Counted from the stretch's first letter, positions 1 to 10,941 are shown. The stretch is 64,000 nt of DNA from Uloborus plumipes (GCA_038373865.1 JAXGGA010002049.1:1-64000); one strand, 5' to 3'. Numbers and translations are program-made. Notes: generated from the sequence alone by a model not told the origin.

Positions 1-580
1 TAATATGGTGAGTTTGGGATCAATAATAAAAATTGCATCTTCAATTATTGATTGAATTTCAAAATGAATAATTTTACTTTTCAGAGAAGGTTTGTGAACT
101 TTTTAAAATACTTATATAGTAATATACCTATAGATAAGATTATAGGTAGATAAGGTATAAGCACGTATATATGCATTATTACTATAGGCTGAATGAAGTG
201 GAGTGGGAGTGTAATTTTGAAACGTGGTTTAAAGTGGCCATCAACAAAGTCAAAGTGGCCTTTAACTTTTTTGGGCTTACTGGCCACTGGCTACTGTCAA
301 TTTTTTTTATTCTCAAGCTTTACTTTACAGTTACCCTATGCAAATAGACATTTCCCAACTCTTTGTATGCGTATGCAAAGGAAAAGCATTCCTCGCACAA
401 ACAGTGCGAAAATTTAAAGCCAATTGCTTCAGATCGACAATTTCCCAATCGTCGGTATCTTCCCCGTTCTTATACAACGTCTAAACGTCGTGGTTCTGCG
501 GAAAAGAAGTAATAAAGGGGAAATGAACTACGCCACCAACACCTAATCGAACTCTTCATTTTATTTTCCGAACAACAACT

Positions 581-722
581 CTGTACCTCAGAACCAGACT
601 AACGTAAGTCCATTTTCGTCATTTTTCAGTAGAGGGGAAATACGATGTATTCGACAATCGTTTTTCCCCTCTACCGAAAAATGACGAAAATGGACTTACG
701 TTAGTCTGGTTCTGAGGTACAG
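581..722. repeat. Near-perfect palindrome, 66-bp arms
   Basis: The arm 581-646 (opening CTGTACCTCAGAACC) is repeated in inverse at 657-722 with about two mismatches and a loop near 10 bp. Such a structure suggests a foldback MITE; the ends share a GTAC core so the exact target duplication cannot be read. Confidence 0.85.
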
Positions 723-902
723 AACTAACAATGCGAAATGTTGAACTTTTATATACATTTACGTATCGCAAGTACGTTCAATAAGTGCACTGACATATTT
801 TATTCTTTGAAATGTGTCACCTTTAAAAATTTTACTTTGTTGCCACTTTTAATCAAACAAATCTAACTCATCGTGTTTCAGAAAGGGCTATAATAAATCA
901 CT

Positions 903-1748
903 TTAACCCTTTATAGTCCGACGGGACTCAGAAGTATCGCCTGTATTAATTTAGTATTATGAATCCTCAATGGCTACTCTTTGTATTTTGCTGAGAGGTC
1001 AACAGATGGTACCTGCGATCGGAAACAATTTTCTTGGGGAATCTAAGGCGTATGAGGCCTAAGACAATACTGATTTTCATTTTTTTAATCGTTATATTAT
1101 TCAACCGCGACAAGATGGCCGGTGTCAATCAAATGAGAAAACGAGTCCATTCCTTAAAATAGGTAGAGAAGAAAAAAAACTCCAGTGTGCCATATTTGCA
1201 AGTTTAGCGACATTTTGGCGAAGTGATAAGTTTTATGAAATCTTAAATAATTCTTCGAGCCACACCTGCATTTGGCGAGGAAGTGAAAACAAGTCTTTGC
1301 TTTCTTTATTGCAACCCTTATGGAACCATTTTGTTTTGAAATTTAAATGAACAGTTGGAGACGTTGCAGTCAATGGCCAATGGCTGCGGAAAGATTTTAA
1401 ACCAAGACCCACCTACTTTCTTGTATCCAATGAGAAATCTTTCTCGATTGTGCAAAAATTAAAATATTTTCCTCTTTGGCTAATTTCTTAAATTGGAAGA
1501 CCAATTGAAGGTAAGCAAGGTGACATATTCAAGCTTTATAACCAATGCCGCAATTGTGAATCCCATTCCTCAATTTTCATCTGCGTATCACCCCTTCCTA
1601 AAAATGGACAACCCTGAAAAAAGGAGGAGTCATAGGCCATCTCTGCGAAGTTGAATAATATATGTTGTTTGATGTATTTTCAACTAAAAGAACTCCCAAA
1701 AAAATGTAAAAATTCGTTACCGAATCAATTTCGGACATAAAGGGTGAA
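903..1748. mobile_element. TTAA-type (piggyBac-like) non-autonomous element, copy 1
   Basis: The left end TTAACCCTTTATAGTCCGAC and the right end, read inversely as TTCACCCTTTATGTCCGAAA, are imperfect inverted repeats. The left 180 bp match the left end of the element at 30092, including GGGACTCAGAAGT and ATGGTACCTGC. TTAA plus CCCTTT is the usual terminus of piggyBac-type elements. No transposase is visible. Its right end overlaps the proposed last exon of gene B. Confidence 0.6.
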
Positions 1749-1811
1749 AGAGTTCACTAAATTTCTCCAGGATCCCATTAACAAACTCGGACTTGATGAC
1801 CACGGGAACAC
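1717..1811 (-). CDS. Gene B probable exon 8, C-terminus and stop
   Basis: After a CACCTCCTAG acceptor the 95 nt complete a Gly codon (G|GT) and encode VPVVIKSEFVNGILEKFSEL and a final FHPLCPKLIR before TAA. The PVVIK stretch and following helix resemble TPFVITKMVGLELVHEV at the end of gene A, and the phase fits exon 7. The last ten codons overlap the terminal repeat of a TTAA-type element (903-1748), so the stop codon seems to come from that insertion. The exon is short and the similarity modest; another last exon outside the window is possible. Confidence 0.5.
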
Positions 1812-2209
1812 CTAGGAGGTGTTCTCTTTCCAAAAGAAAAAATACATTTTCGAAATCATTTCAGGCATTTAAGGAATTATGATTCCTTTAATAGTTTTAG
1901 AGATTATTTAACTCTCAATGCTTACTTGCATGTCCTTTTCTTGTTTTTCAAAGTCTTGAAACTTATTTAGTAGTGCATACTGAATGCTTCTCAGTATGGG
2001 AAATTGAGTACCATAGCATTTACCTGTTGCGAAAAGAAAAAAGTGCATATTCATAAACTATAAAAACATGTGCTTGAAAGATAACCTGCACATACACTAG
2101 TGTTACATCTTTGTCTACTGAAAATGAGCGACGCATTTTATCAATGATTATTTGAAACTACTAAATCAAACTTTTGGTATAAAATGAGCTTTTAAGGTCA
2201 TAAAAACTA

Positions 2210-3000
2210 ATACTGACTATACTCGGTTACTTTAAAACCGGCGTATCAAGTTTAGGAATTTTGAGTTGTCTCCATGGAAACCCTACGAAAGTAAACAGCT
2301 CCACTCTTTTTTTCATGCACTGCTGTTGATGTATTTCATTTATTTTATGTTTATTGAATTAGGCTTACGGTTTTATGTATATCTTCATGTCTCAGTTATT
2401 TCTCAACGTTTTCGAACAAATCTAGTCATACATAAATAAAGCAAAAATTTCTACAAAAAAGTTGTGCTTTATTAACCCTTTGACGGTTATGGGAATGAGC
2501 AGTTTCCGTTTACTTAATTCGCGCAGCATTAGGAGTAAACAGTAGTCGAAAGTGGCAGCTGTTTTCCCCCGCCGTTCTTCCGAAAATGTCACCTTTCTCT
2601 GGCGATGCCGTAGATAGCTCGCCTCGCGCGTTTTAAAAAGTTCTTAAAGTATTTATAGTACAGTACATCAGTGCATTATAATAATGGCGAACGAAGTCAG
2701 CACGCATTGGGGAAAAATTTCACTACGCGACTAGTGCTCGTTACTAACCATTTCGGTCAAAATCTTGCTCCCGAGCGGAACTCGTTTGCGCGCATTATGA
2801 AGCACGATTCGATTGCGAGCTGAACTCGTTCATAACCATCAAAGGGTTAACGTTGATTTTTCAACTGAATGATAGTTCACGCACAAAGCAATTTTAACCA
2901 TTTGCATTTCATCATTGTTGCAAAAGCTAACTAGGGAAAGAGTCCTTAGTGCAGTAACTATGTCAACCATCGGGAGAAAAGTGCAGATAGTGGGAAAATA
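2210..3000. repeat. Inverted-repeat copy L (partner at 6585-7033)
   Basis: Without its 379-bp insertion (2472-2850) this stretch matches the reverse complement of 6585-7033. Shared words include TCTCCATGGAAACC, CAGCTCCACTCTTTTTTT and AACTATG(T/A)CAACCAT. Between the two copies lie the dead Tc1 element, gene B exon 7 and the SINE region. Confidence 0.75.
2472..2850. mobile_element. TTAA-flanked MITE
   Basis: The ends TTAACCCTTTGACGGTTATG and, inversely, TTAACCCTTTGATGGTTATG are 20-bp inverted repeats with one mismatch, starting in TTAA. The copy of the host repeat at 6585-7033 lacks this segment, which shows an insertion and its empty site. No ORF inside. Confidence 0.85.
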
Positions 3001-3097
3001 ATTTTACTTTGAGACTTCAGCTCTCGTTATACATTATAATATTATTAACTAATATTATTGGTCAATCCACCCAGGTACATGGGATGAATGTGTTCTA

Positions 3098-4653
3098 TAC
3101 TGCTCAAAACAATTAGGGGAGCACATGGTTTTAACAAAATTACGCAAATATGTATACCAATAAGTAACATAAAATGAATCATTCTTAATTCAAAGCCTAC
3201 CAGGAAACGGAATAAGATAATTTTATGAACAAATTAAAGTTAATGAGGCCAAAAACCAGAAAAAGAAGATAAGTGCGGAAATCGGGATGTTGCAGAAGGG
3301 TCCGTTTTATTGCCGTAACTGCTAAATTCGATAGCGCAGTAGTTTTTTTAAATTTTTTTCTGGAGACAAGGTTACTTGAGAATGTCTCAACAACGTGATT
3401 TACTGTAATCCATGCCATGGCATGTTATAGGCAGGCTGGAATACGGGTAAACACAACGTTGTGTCGCGGATGATGTTGGAGTCGTCAGAAGTGTTGCAAG
3501 GCTGTGGAAACGATTCCAAGAAACAAGAAATGTTTGACATCGATCAGGGCAAGGTCGGCCATGCGCTACTACAGCAACTGATGACGGGTATATACGGTTA
3601 ACAGCCCGTCGAAACAGAATAGAGAATGCTATGCATCTGCAAAGGCAGTTGCTCTTGGCAATATTACGAAGGGTGTCCAGACAAACAGTACGTAATGGGC
3701 TTCATGAGGCTCTATGCACGTAGGCCAATGGTTTAAATTTTGTTGATCCCACGCGACTGTGTGGGCCGAAGAAGACTGACTGCTGAACATCGAAATTGGG
3801 AGCAACATGGTTGGAGCCAAGTGCTGTTTACAGAGAGGGGTTGCAATTCAGTCTGGCGAGTGACAACAGACTTGTTCTGGTATGGAGGGACAGGGGCACT
3901 CGAAATAATCCCGCGTTCGTTCGTGAAAGGTCACAAAACAGACGAGCTGGTTGGGTGGTATGGGGTGGAATCAGCATAGGCGGACGTACGGGCCTGCATA
4001 TCATTTGGAATGGCACTTTGACGGCCAAAGGTATGCAGACGAGATACTGAGATCTCATGTCATCCCTCACGCTGGAGCTATTGGATATTCCATTGTTTTT
4101 CAAAACGATATTGCTCGACCGCTTAGAGCTCGTCTGATGGAGAACATGCTTGAAACTGAAAAAATACAGCGTATGGAATGGCCAGCGTGCTCTACTGACC
4201 TGAATCTAATCAATCATGTTTAGGACATGGTCGGACAATGCATTGCTGAGTGACAAAGGTCGCATGTTACTGTCCGAGACTTGGAGATTGCACTTCTTGA
4301 GGAGTGGAACAGTACTCCCCAAATTCATACCCATAAGCTTATCGCACCCATTCCAAACAGGTGTGCAGCAGTCTTAGCTGCTCAAGGAGACCACACGCCT
4401 TATTAAAACACATGCAACATGTCTAAACAGTACCTTTTTTCATTTTTTACATGTAACCAAAATGTTGCCCAAAATCACCTTTTTATGTTTTTTCCACATT
4501 TTCAAAGAATTCAAGATTAATTCCAAAGTTTTTAGGTCTTTTTTCTGTATTGTGCATTGATACACGCGTACTATCCATTGTACGCCAATCCGTGGCTGCC
4601 TTGCACGAAATTCTTCACTTTTTTGCTTGCTCCCCTAATTGTTTTGAGCAGTG
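3098..4653 (+). mobile_element. Tc1-like transposon, inactivated
   Basis: Terminal inverted repeats (T/C)ACTGCTCAAAACAATTAGG stand at 3098 and 4653, flanked by TA at both sides. The length (1.56 kb) fits a full Tc1-like element. Confidence 0.9.
3420..4405 (+). pseudogene. Broken Tc1-like transposase
   Basis: Fragments in different frames carry Tc1 transposase text: an N-terminal HTH part near 3420-3600 (VIGRLEYG, LTARRNRIENA), a central part near 3760-3990 (EHRNWEQHGWSQVLFT) and a C-terminal part near 4020-4405 (RMEWPACSTDLN, TVRDLEIALLEEWN, NRCAAVLAAQGDHTPY). Several stops and frameshifts separate them, and the Asp expected after VLFT is Glu, so the enzyme is dead. Confidence 0.9.
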
Positions 4654-5225
4654 TACCATGTTTGATTCTTTTGATGCTCATACCCCTAGACGTCACGTAT
4701 GACAGATGTTTAAATCCAGAATTTTCTTTTCTCCCTCTTCACCATTGTTTTTATAGAAGTCACGAAAAGTCATTTACAGTTTTTAGACCTTTACGTTTAG
4801 GTCCAAATCTATTTGAACTACATTTATGGCTGCTAGTTTAACAAAAAAAAAATTGCTATTACAATACATTAGATACCGGTCAGAGCGCACACGTTAAGTT
4901 TTATAGCTATTACTTAAAAATTACAATGATGGAAACTGAACAAAGTTCTAGGTCAAATGCAAAATTAACTATACTGCCGTGTTAAGGACAAAAGTCGTAT
5001 TTTCACAAACATTTATCAAAATCGAGTTATTGTCACCAGGTAGTTCTTTGTAACTTAATTTACCTCAATGCAATGATTTATAATATTTTGAGAATGGGAA
5101 ACCTCCTGAATCAAATTCCTGAGGCCCAAAACTTTAGTCAGCAATATCTTAGTTTAAGATGATCTGCAGATACCACTTATGCGTTTAGCACGGCAGTACA
5201 CTTCATACACTAAATAATTAATTAC

Positions 5226-5409
5226 CTTTAAAATCATCAGTATAGAAATGCTTGTAGGCTGCTCCTCCAAGACCGTGTTTTTGAATGTATCTGGCCTTCT
5301 TGACTGCTGTCCTAGGAGAATCGTACCCCACCCACAGGTCTCCTTTAACTGCGTATTCTCCAGCGTGGTGGTCAGCGTGCAGCTCCCAGTTCTTAATATC
5401 TTCACACAG
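5226..5409 (-). CDS. Gene B exon 7, GH18 strand 8
   Basis: The 184 nt begin in phase 0 after TTCTTAG and end in phase 1 at AAAG|GTAATT. They encode LCEDIKNWELHADHHAGEY followed by AVKGDLWVGYDSPRTAVKKA and RYIQKHGLGGAAYKHFYTDDFKG. D-S-P-x-x-x-x-K-x-x-Y and GLGG are typical of the last barrel strand. Active chitinases continue GLGGAMVW with a Trp that floors the -1 subsite; here the place is held by Ala-Tyr-Lys, so that Trp is missing. Confidence 0.92.
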
Positions 5410-5449
5410 CTAAGAACAGAGTAAGAGGTTGGTTTTTAATAGTGGCAGC

Positions 5450-5933
5450 TACAGTCAAACCGGCCCATCTCGAATTTCACTGGACAGAAGAAAAATTCGA
5501 GATACGAGGTTTCGAGAAACAGAGATTGTGATGAAATTCACAAAAATAAACAATTGGAACAAAGTCAAATACTTAATAGACTGTTCTGCATTGATATTGT
5601 TGAATATTTTACGGTACGACATGTTGTGAGTCCACGTTTTATTAACTGTGATGACTATATTGATAGCAAGTTAATGCATACCTTTAAGTACGAATATAGT
5701 CTTTGAATGATTATGCGAAGGATGATTTTTGTTTCCAAGTGATACCGTTTATAAAGATGGCTGAAAATGAAATTCAAAAATGTGAGTCGTCGAAATTCAA
5801 GATATAGAGGTTCTCAAGAAAAATCATTCGAGATAAACATTAAATTTATGCTGTAAAAGCTGGGAAATGGAAAGATTTCGACATAAAGAGGTTTTCAAGA
5901 TATGCAGGCTCGAGATAAACAGGTTCTACTGTA
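5450..5933. mobile_element. Tigger/pogo-like MITE
   Basis: The left end TACAGTCAAACC and right end GGTTCTACTGTA form short inverted repeats of the TACAGT-AACC type seen in pogo/Tigger elements, and the body repeats phrases such as TTCGAGATA and GAGGTT(T/C)TCAAGA. It sits 40 bp upstream (gene direction) of gene B exon 7. Confidence 0.6.
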
Positions 5934-5959
5934 TTTTTATTTACATTTCTTCAAACATG

Positions 5960-6365
5960 GTATATTGCTCCTCTGGAAAGTTAAGCCATGACCTCAACAA
6001 TGTTTACCTCTTTTGGAGATAACAGAGGAAGATGTTGTAATCCCAGGGACCACGTGGGCCTAGAGGTAGAGTACTCCCCTCATAAGCAAGTGGTCGCGGG
6101 TTCGAATCCCGCATTGCCCATGGATGTTACTTCATCCTCTCTGTGACGTAAATCTGTCCTGTATTTGTCTGGAGGCAAAGCGCATAGTACGCAGTCCTCA
6201 TGTATGTTGAAGCTGATGGATTCTTTAAAAAAATGTAGTAATCCTCTGGAAAGTTGAGCCATGACTTTAACAATGTTTTCCTCTTTTGGGGATAATAGAG
6301 GAAGATGTAATACTCCTCTAAAAATTTGAGCAATGATCTTGAGAATATTTGCCTCTTTTTTTAGG
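5960..6365. repeat. Three degenerate tandem units of about 75 bp, split by a SINE
   Basis: The phrase CCTCTGGAAAGTT(A/G)AGCCATGAC with CCTCTTTTGG(A/G)GATAA(C/T)AGAGGA occurs at about 5970 and 6240, and a more diverged version at about 6312. The tRNA-like segment stands between units one and two. Related text in inverse orientation appears near 6460-6535. Confidence 0.6.
6050..6190 (+). repeat. tRNA-like SINE head and short tail
   Basis: A box TGGGCCTAGAGGTAGAG near 6055 and B box GGTTCGAATCC at 6109-6119 are spaced as in a tRNA gene, with a T-arm stem CGGGTTCGAATCCCG. The 5' acceptor half does not pair with the 3' ATTGCCCA, so this is read as a tRNA-derived SINE or tRNA relic, not a working tRNA. 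A CAT stands in the expected anticodon loop (CCTCATAAG). Confidence 0.65.
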
Positions 6366-6584
6366 AAGTTTAAAAAAAGGAATGTGCTGTATTGGAGCAG
6401 ATTTGAGTTAGAATACTACACGGAAGAAATCTAACTCAATTCAGATCTGAACACACTTACCTCTTACCCCCAAAAGAGGAAAAAAAACTGTCAAATCCAA
6501 GTGTCAAGGTCCTTACTCACTTTTTCAGAGGAGCACTTCATTTGGCGCTGAATTAAGTTATACCTTGAGTAAAGAGAGCTGGCG

Positions 6585-7033
6585 TATGACAGAAATATTA
6601 ATTTTTCACTCTCCGCACTTTTCCCCTTATGGTTGTCATAGTTACGGCTCTATGAACTTCTTTTCCACTTGGCTTTTGCAACAATGGTTAAATGCAAACG
6701 ATTAAAATTGCTTTGTATGTAAACTATCATTCACTCTTAACGTTAATTCAACACTTTTTGAAGTATTTATGTAACGGTTACTCATGATGGCAGGTCTTGC
6801 TAAAACAAACTATTTAGTACTAGATTTGTTAGAAAACGTTTAGAAATAACTGAGATATGACGATATAAATAACAGCGAAAGCCTGATTCGATAAACATAA
6901 AATAAAGGAAAAGCTTCAACAGCAGTGCATAAAAAAAAGAGTGGAGCTGTTTTTTTTTTCGTACGGTTTCCATGGAGACGAGGCAAAATTTCTAACTTGA
7001 TACGCCTATTCAAAAGTAACAGAGTATAGGTCA
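6585..7033. repeat. Inverted-repeat copy R (partner at 2210-3000)
   Basis: Reverse-complement match to 2210-3000 without the MITE at 2472-2850. It contains no gene. The rest of 6366-8460 shows only AT-rich sequence and no recognisable feature. Confidence 0.75.
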
Positions 7034-8928
7034 CTTTCGTGCAGTATTAAAATTCAAATCTTCTTCATTAACGCGTTCCTTTTTGACTGAACTCCCGAAA
7101 AAGAGGTAACCGTTAACAAGGTGATGGCTCAGCTTACTTATACATGCTTCAAGTTTGTCAGTCGACTCATGGGCGGCACACATTACATGGACTTCTTAGA
7201 CCTAGCATTGTGCACGAGCCGTCTCCACTGATCTGATGGCCATAAGACTACAGTAGCAGCACCTATTCTGGTGATAGTTTGAGTAGCGATCTACTGCCGC
7301 AATAGTGTCTGGAACAGTTCTGAAGTGAATGACACGAGGTGGTTCCTTCCTTTTTGGAATTTAGTCAATCACAAAACATCAGGAAGAAAACAGCAAATTG
7401 CGGAGACGAAATGATCCATATGGAATGCATAAACAATTAAAAAATTCTGTACCCCATATCCAGACCATATCCAGTCCAAAAATGGAAATTTTCATATTAT
7501 TAAACTATTGAAACTATATTATTTATTGAAGTAAAAAATAAACAGCAGAAGTCTCATTCTCTTGCATAACGTATAAAAAAGTATCTACTATAAAAATATT
7601 CCGTAACATCACGAATTATTAAAAGGACATTTTTCAAGATTTCAAGTGTCCCCACCTGTTTTCTGTGGAAAGCAAGTATCTTTGAGAACAGCTTTTGAAT
7701 CGTTAAAGGTTTAGTAGTTGCCAATGCGAAAAATATTTTTAGATACCAGTGTAAGGATGTGTGAGGAGTATTTATTAGTTTTTTCGCCATTAGCTCGGTT
7801 ATGGCCCTTCCAGACTGACTGAGCCCCAAACGTGGCAGTAATGCTATCTCTGTATATTGCAGCTTTGTACGAAAAGTAGGCAAACAAGCTGCTCTATACT
7901 TGCTTGAAATTCAGCTGTAGCTTTAGCCATTTTTACTTCAGGAACTGACCTGTTAAATTAAGAAAGGACCAAGCTATTAAAATAAACACATCTCAGTTTT
8001 CATTGAACTTTCCTGATTTATTTCAGAGAAATGTAACTGACTTTTTTGGGAAGATATCTGAATTCTCCAGAAAGATTCCACAGATCATTTCATTTAGGTT
8101 ACTGACTTTTAGCGGGAAGCTTACCCGTGTTTTGCCAGCCATGTTACTGGCGGAAATCAAGCACATTAGCAGCCCTTTACCAAACTAGAACTTTTTGACA
8201 GAATTATTCCGAGAAAACTCGGGGTAAACTAAATGATTCTACACATATAAAAAAATTGCAAATTCAATTTAAAACCTTTTAATTTTGTCTTGCTTCGCGT
8301 CCTAGTGTTTAAAAATCAAATAAAATATTAAAATTCGGTTTTTTTTTTCCTTCAAAAAAATATGTAAAGGAAACGGTGAATACTTCAGTTGCGTTCTGAT
8401 CACCAAAATCAACGAGACAGTTTAAAATATTGAGCTAATTTGATGAGAATAAACCAATATCTATTGGGTCATTCCACGTGACGGAACGGGACATTTGAAG
8501 CTGTTTTGTCAGTAGCTTTTGTTCTATCTACTTATATTAAAAACTGAGTATCTTTCTAACTATCTTTCTTTCTATGTCACGCTTCTTTCTCCTGAACGCC
8601 AATGACCTGAAAGTCGAACCAGGTACCGATAGATAGGTAATTTTTCAGGCTTCATTAGTTTCAATTGATATAATTATACGATTTTAATTAGCGAAGATAT
8701 CAATTAATAAGTAGTCAAATTTAAAGCGATTAAGCCTAATAAATGATTAAATATGAAATCCATTCTTGCAAACCGTCGTTGCTATGAAACAGTAATAACA
8801 ATGATAATGAGAATTTTGAATGAAGGCTTAACTAAATCAAACACGAAACTCATAAGCGGGCCACTTACGTAGAATTTTTATCGCTAGCTACTTGTAATAT
8901 TTTGAAACCTTCATTTGTTGAAAAGCCA

Positions 8929-9309
8929 TCTACTTATATTAAAAACTGAGTGTCTATGTCTGCTTTTTTTCTTTGAGCGAGCTGAACTTACTGAAACTCT
9001 ACTCACCATCTTGAAGGCGCGTAGCATCTCAATAATTCGAATGATTTTTTATATAGGAAAAGAGTAAAGGCGTGAAGCGCCTGTTAACGAGCCGCCTTGG
9101 CGGGGAGTAGTTTCTTGAAAATTTCCTCACTACTTTAAAGGCACGAAGTGCCCGTGCAACGCCGGGCCACGTGCGTGGTATGTCTTGAAATCGAATGAAC
9201 ATTAAATTCTATCAAATAATATAACTTCAGAATGAGTTAAAAGTTAGAGAAGGGGGACGTTATGCGTCAACATGCCGCAGGAAGCTAATCTAGCTGCCCT
9301 GGCAGCTAG
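8929..9309 (+). mobile_element. Short non-autonomous Helitron
   Basis: It starts A|TCTACTTATATTAAAAACTG and ends with the hairpin GCTGCCCTGGCAGC overlapping CTAG|T, the Helitron rules (5' TC, 3' hairpin plus CTRR, insertion between A and T). The same 5' end occurs again at 8526, so a second truncated copy lies just before. Confidence 0.75.
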
Positions 9310-9499
9310 TAAATACAAATAAAATATGATAGGATTTTTTTTTTTTTTTGGTAGCAACGGCAAAGATTTGTCATACGAATTACGTAGAAAATTTAAAATT
9401 AGCTAATTGTTTGAAAACAACCGAATTTTAAGCATTAAAATACCTATGACGGAATGGAACTCGTATGAGTCCAGTTCCGTCACAGGCATTATGTTGCTT

Positions 9500-9845
9500 A
9501 AGGCCCGGTTTCCTAAGCAGCGTTATTCGCTGCCCGTCACGGCGTGAAGCATCGCCAAGCTGAAGAACGGCGTGCAGTCGCGCCAATGTGGATTCCTAGG
9601 CGACGGGAATTCCTCAGGGAAAAAGTGACCAAACGAGATTTTTAGCCGGAGCTGCAGAGCTATGCGAGTTTCTAGCTCAGCGTCGCTACTGACGCTGTCG
9701 TAGAAATCAGAGTGGAGCTGATATCGGCGTGACTTGAAGCGACGTCGATGTTGGGCTCAGGCGCATGCGCAGAAGAACCAAGTTTTCTGCTACGCCTGTT
9801 GCTTCGCCGCAGATCGACGATTTCACTCCTAGGAAACCGGGCCTT
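9500..9845. mobile_element. GC-rich MITE
   Basis: Inverted ends AAGGCCCGGTTTCCTA(A/G)G at 9500 and 9845. The body is far richer in G+C than its surroundings and contains CGTCG-type words. No ORF. Confidence 0.8.
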
Positions 9846-10053
9846 TATCCTTGAATCATTTTCTTTAAAACTATAAACTTTTGACTACAAATGTAATTCT
9901 CACGAGAAATTTTAACTGTTGCTACCAACAAAAAAATTCCTAGCTTGTTTTATTTGTATTTACGGAACAAAACATATTGACAAAACAGCTCCAAATGTCC
10001 CGTTCCATCCCGTAGAATGGCCCTGTAGTTAGCAGAAGAATTAACTTAGATAC

Positions 10054-10239
10054 CTCATTGAAAGCTAAAAATCCTGCTTCTTGCGTGAAATTCCCCGGTT
10101 CACCAGGTCCTAATACTGCTGCGTTCAGTCCAGAATTGTTGACTGCAGCCAAAGTGAACGTCCTACCATAGGATGGTATTCCAACAATGAGCTTCGATTT
10201 GTCTGCCCCACTAAATATCCAGTGATTTACAGAGGTGTT
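10054..10239 (-). CDS. Gene B exon 6, GH18 insertion domain
   Basis: The 186 nt, phase 0 at both ends, encode 62 residues from NTSVNHWIFSGADKSKL through IVGIPSYGRTFTL to EAGFLAFNE. G-P-x-Y-G-R-x-F and the E-x-G-x-L-x-x-x-E ending mark the chitinase insertion domain and strand 7. Acceptor TTTAACAG and donor GAG|GTATCT. The length equals the gene A counterpart at 41807-41992. Three N-x-S/T sequons are visible, compatible with secretion. Confidence 0.93.
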
Positions 10240-10793
10240 CTGTTAAACAAAAGAAAATTTTAAACCTAAATATAAGTAAAAAAACTTAAGGCATAAAACA
10301 AAACAAAGTAGCAGCATAATAAAAATGCATCTATCGGAAAAGAAGGAATTTGCTCATTACACCATTCTCTTTTTAATCTGTACGAAATTATCCTTCGCAT
10401 AAAAGTAGATTTGTGTCATATAATTTTTATAACAAACATTAATGCGAATATAAATGGATTATGACCCTTAAAAAACTGAAAGAATTCATTAATTATTATT
10501 ATCGGAATTTTAAAAATCAAAATTATAGTTGAAAATTTGTCCAAAGATAGTCAGGTCTCAGTACGACCAATTAATTATCTTTAATAAAACATTAAGTAAC
10601 TTAAATGGATAAAAAAATAATAATTGAGATTATATTCAAAATGCTAAACTCGAAACAAAAACTATCTTGTTAACCTTGTTGTACTGGTAATTTAAAAATG
10701 AATATCTGTATCTGCCTCCAATTGAATAATACAATTCCAAGACAGCCAGCAGTTAGAATACTAAAATGAAAAAAAAAACTGCTTTAAACATAC

Positions 10794-10911
10794 CACATTT
10801 AGAGAAGACTGTAAATCGTCCAATGTTGGTAAAAACTGAGCATGGTGTCCGGTATTCTTCTCCCAGCCTCCATGAAAATCGTATGTCATGACATTGATAA
10901 AATCCAATAAC
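10794..10911 (-). CDS. Gene B exon 5, GH18 strand 6
   Basis: The 118 nt complete the split Gln codon and encode [16 protein letters not shown] followed by [30 protein letters not shown] is the GH18 M-x-Y-D motif, whose Tyr and Asp shape the -1 subsite. The donor is GTG|GTATGT in phase 0. The acceptor CTTTCAG sits only 28 bp downstream (in gene direction) of a Tc1-derived element end at 10942, so the branch point must lie in the remaining 28 bp or inside the transposon. Confidence 0.93.
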
Positions 10912-10941
10912 CTGAAAGATTAAGTTCATTTTGTTCAAATA

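Larger units (their letters stand above)
8466..10023. mobile_element. Element with 45-bp inverted ends, carrying nested insertions
   Basis: GGGTCATTCCACGTGACGGA and onwards at 8466 matches the inverse of the end at 10023 (GGGCCATTCTACGGGATGGA) for about 45 bp through CTGTTTTGTCA. A Helitron-like insert (8929-9309) and a GC-rich MITE (9500-9845) lie inside. A 14-bp TGACGGAA/TTCCGTCA hairpin is at 9447-9485. The right end is 31 bp from the donor of gene B exon 6. Confidence 0.75.

Noticed and set aside
6050..6121. Functional tRNA gene
   Set aside because: A and B boxes are good, but the acceptor stem halves do not pair and the D-arm region is irregular.
7554..7883. 109-codon minus-strand open frame
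   Set aside because: No recognisable domain, no splice-linked neighbour, AT-driven composition. The words GGCCCTTCCAGACTGACT recur in related form near 42340, which suggests repeat DNA.
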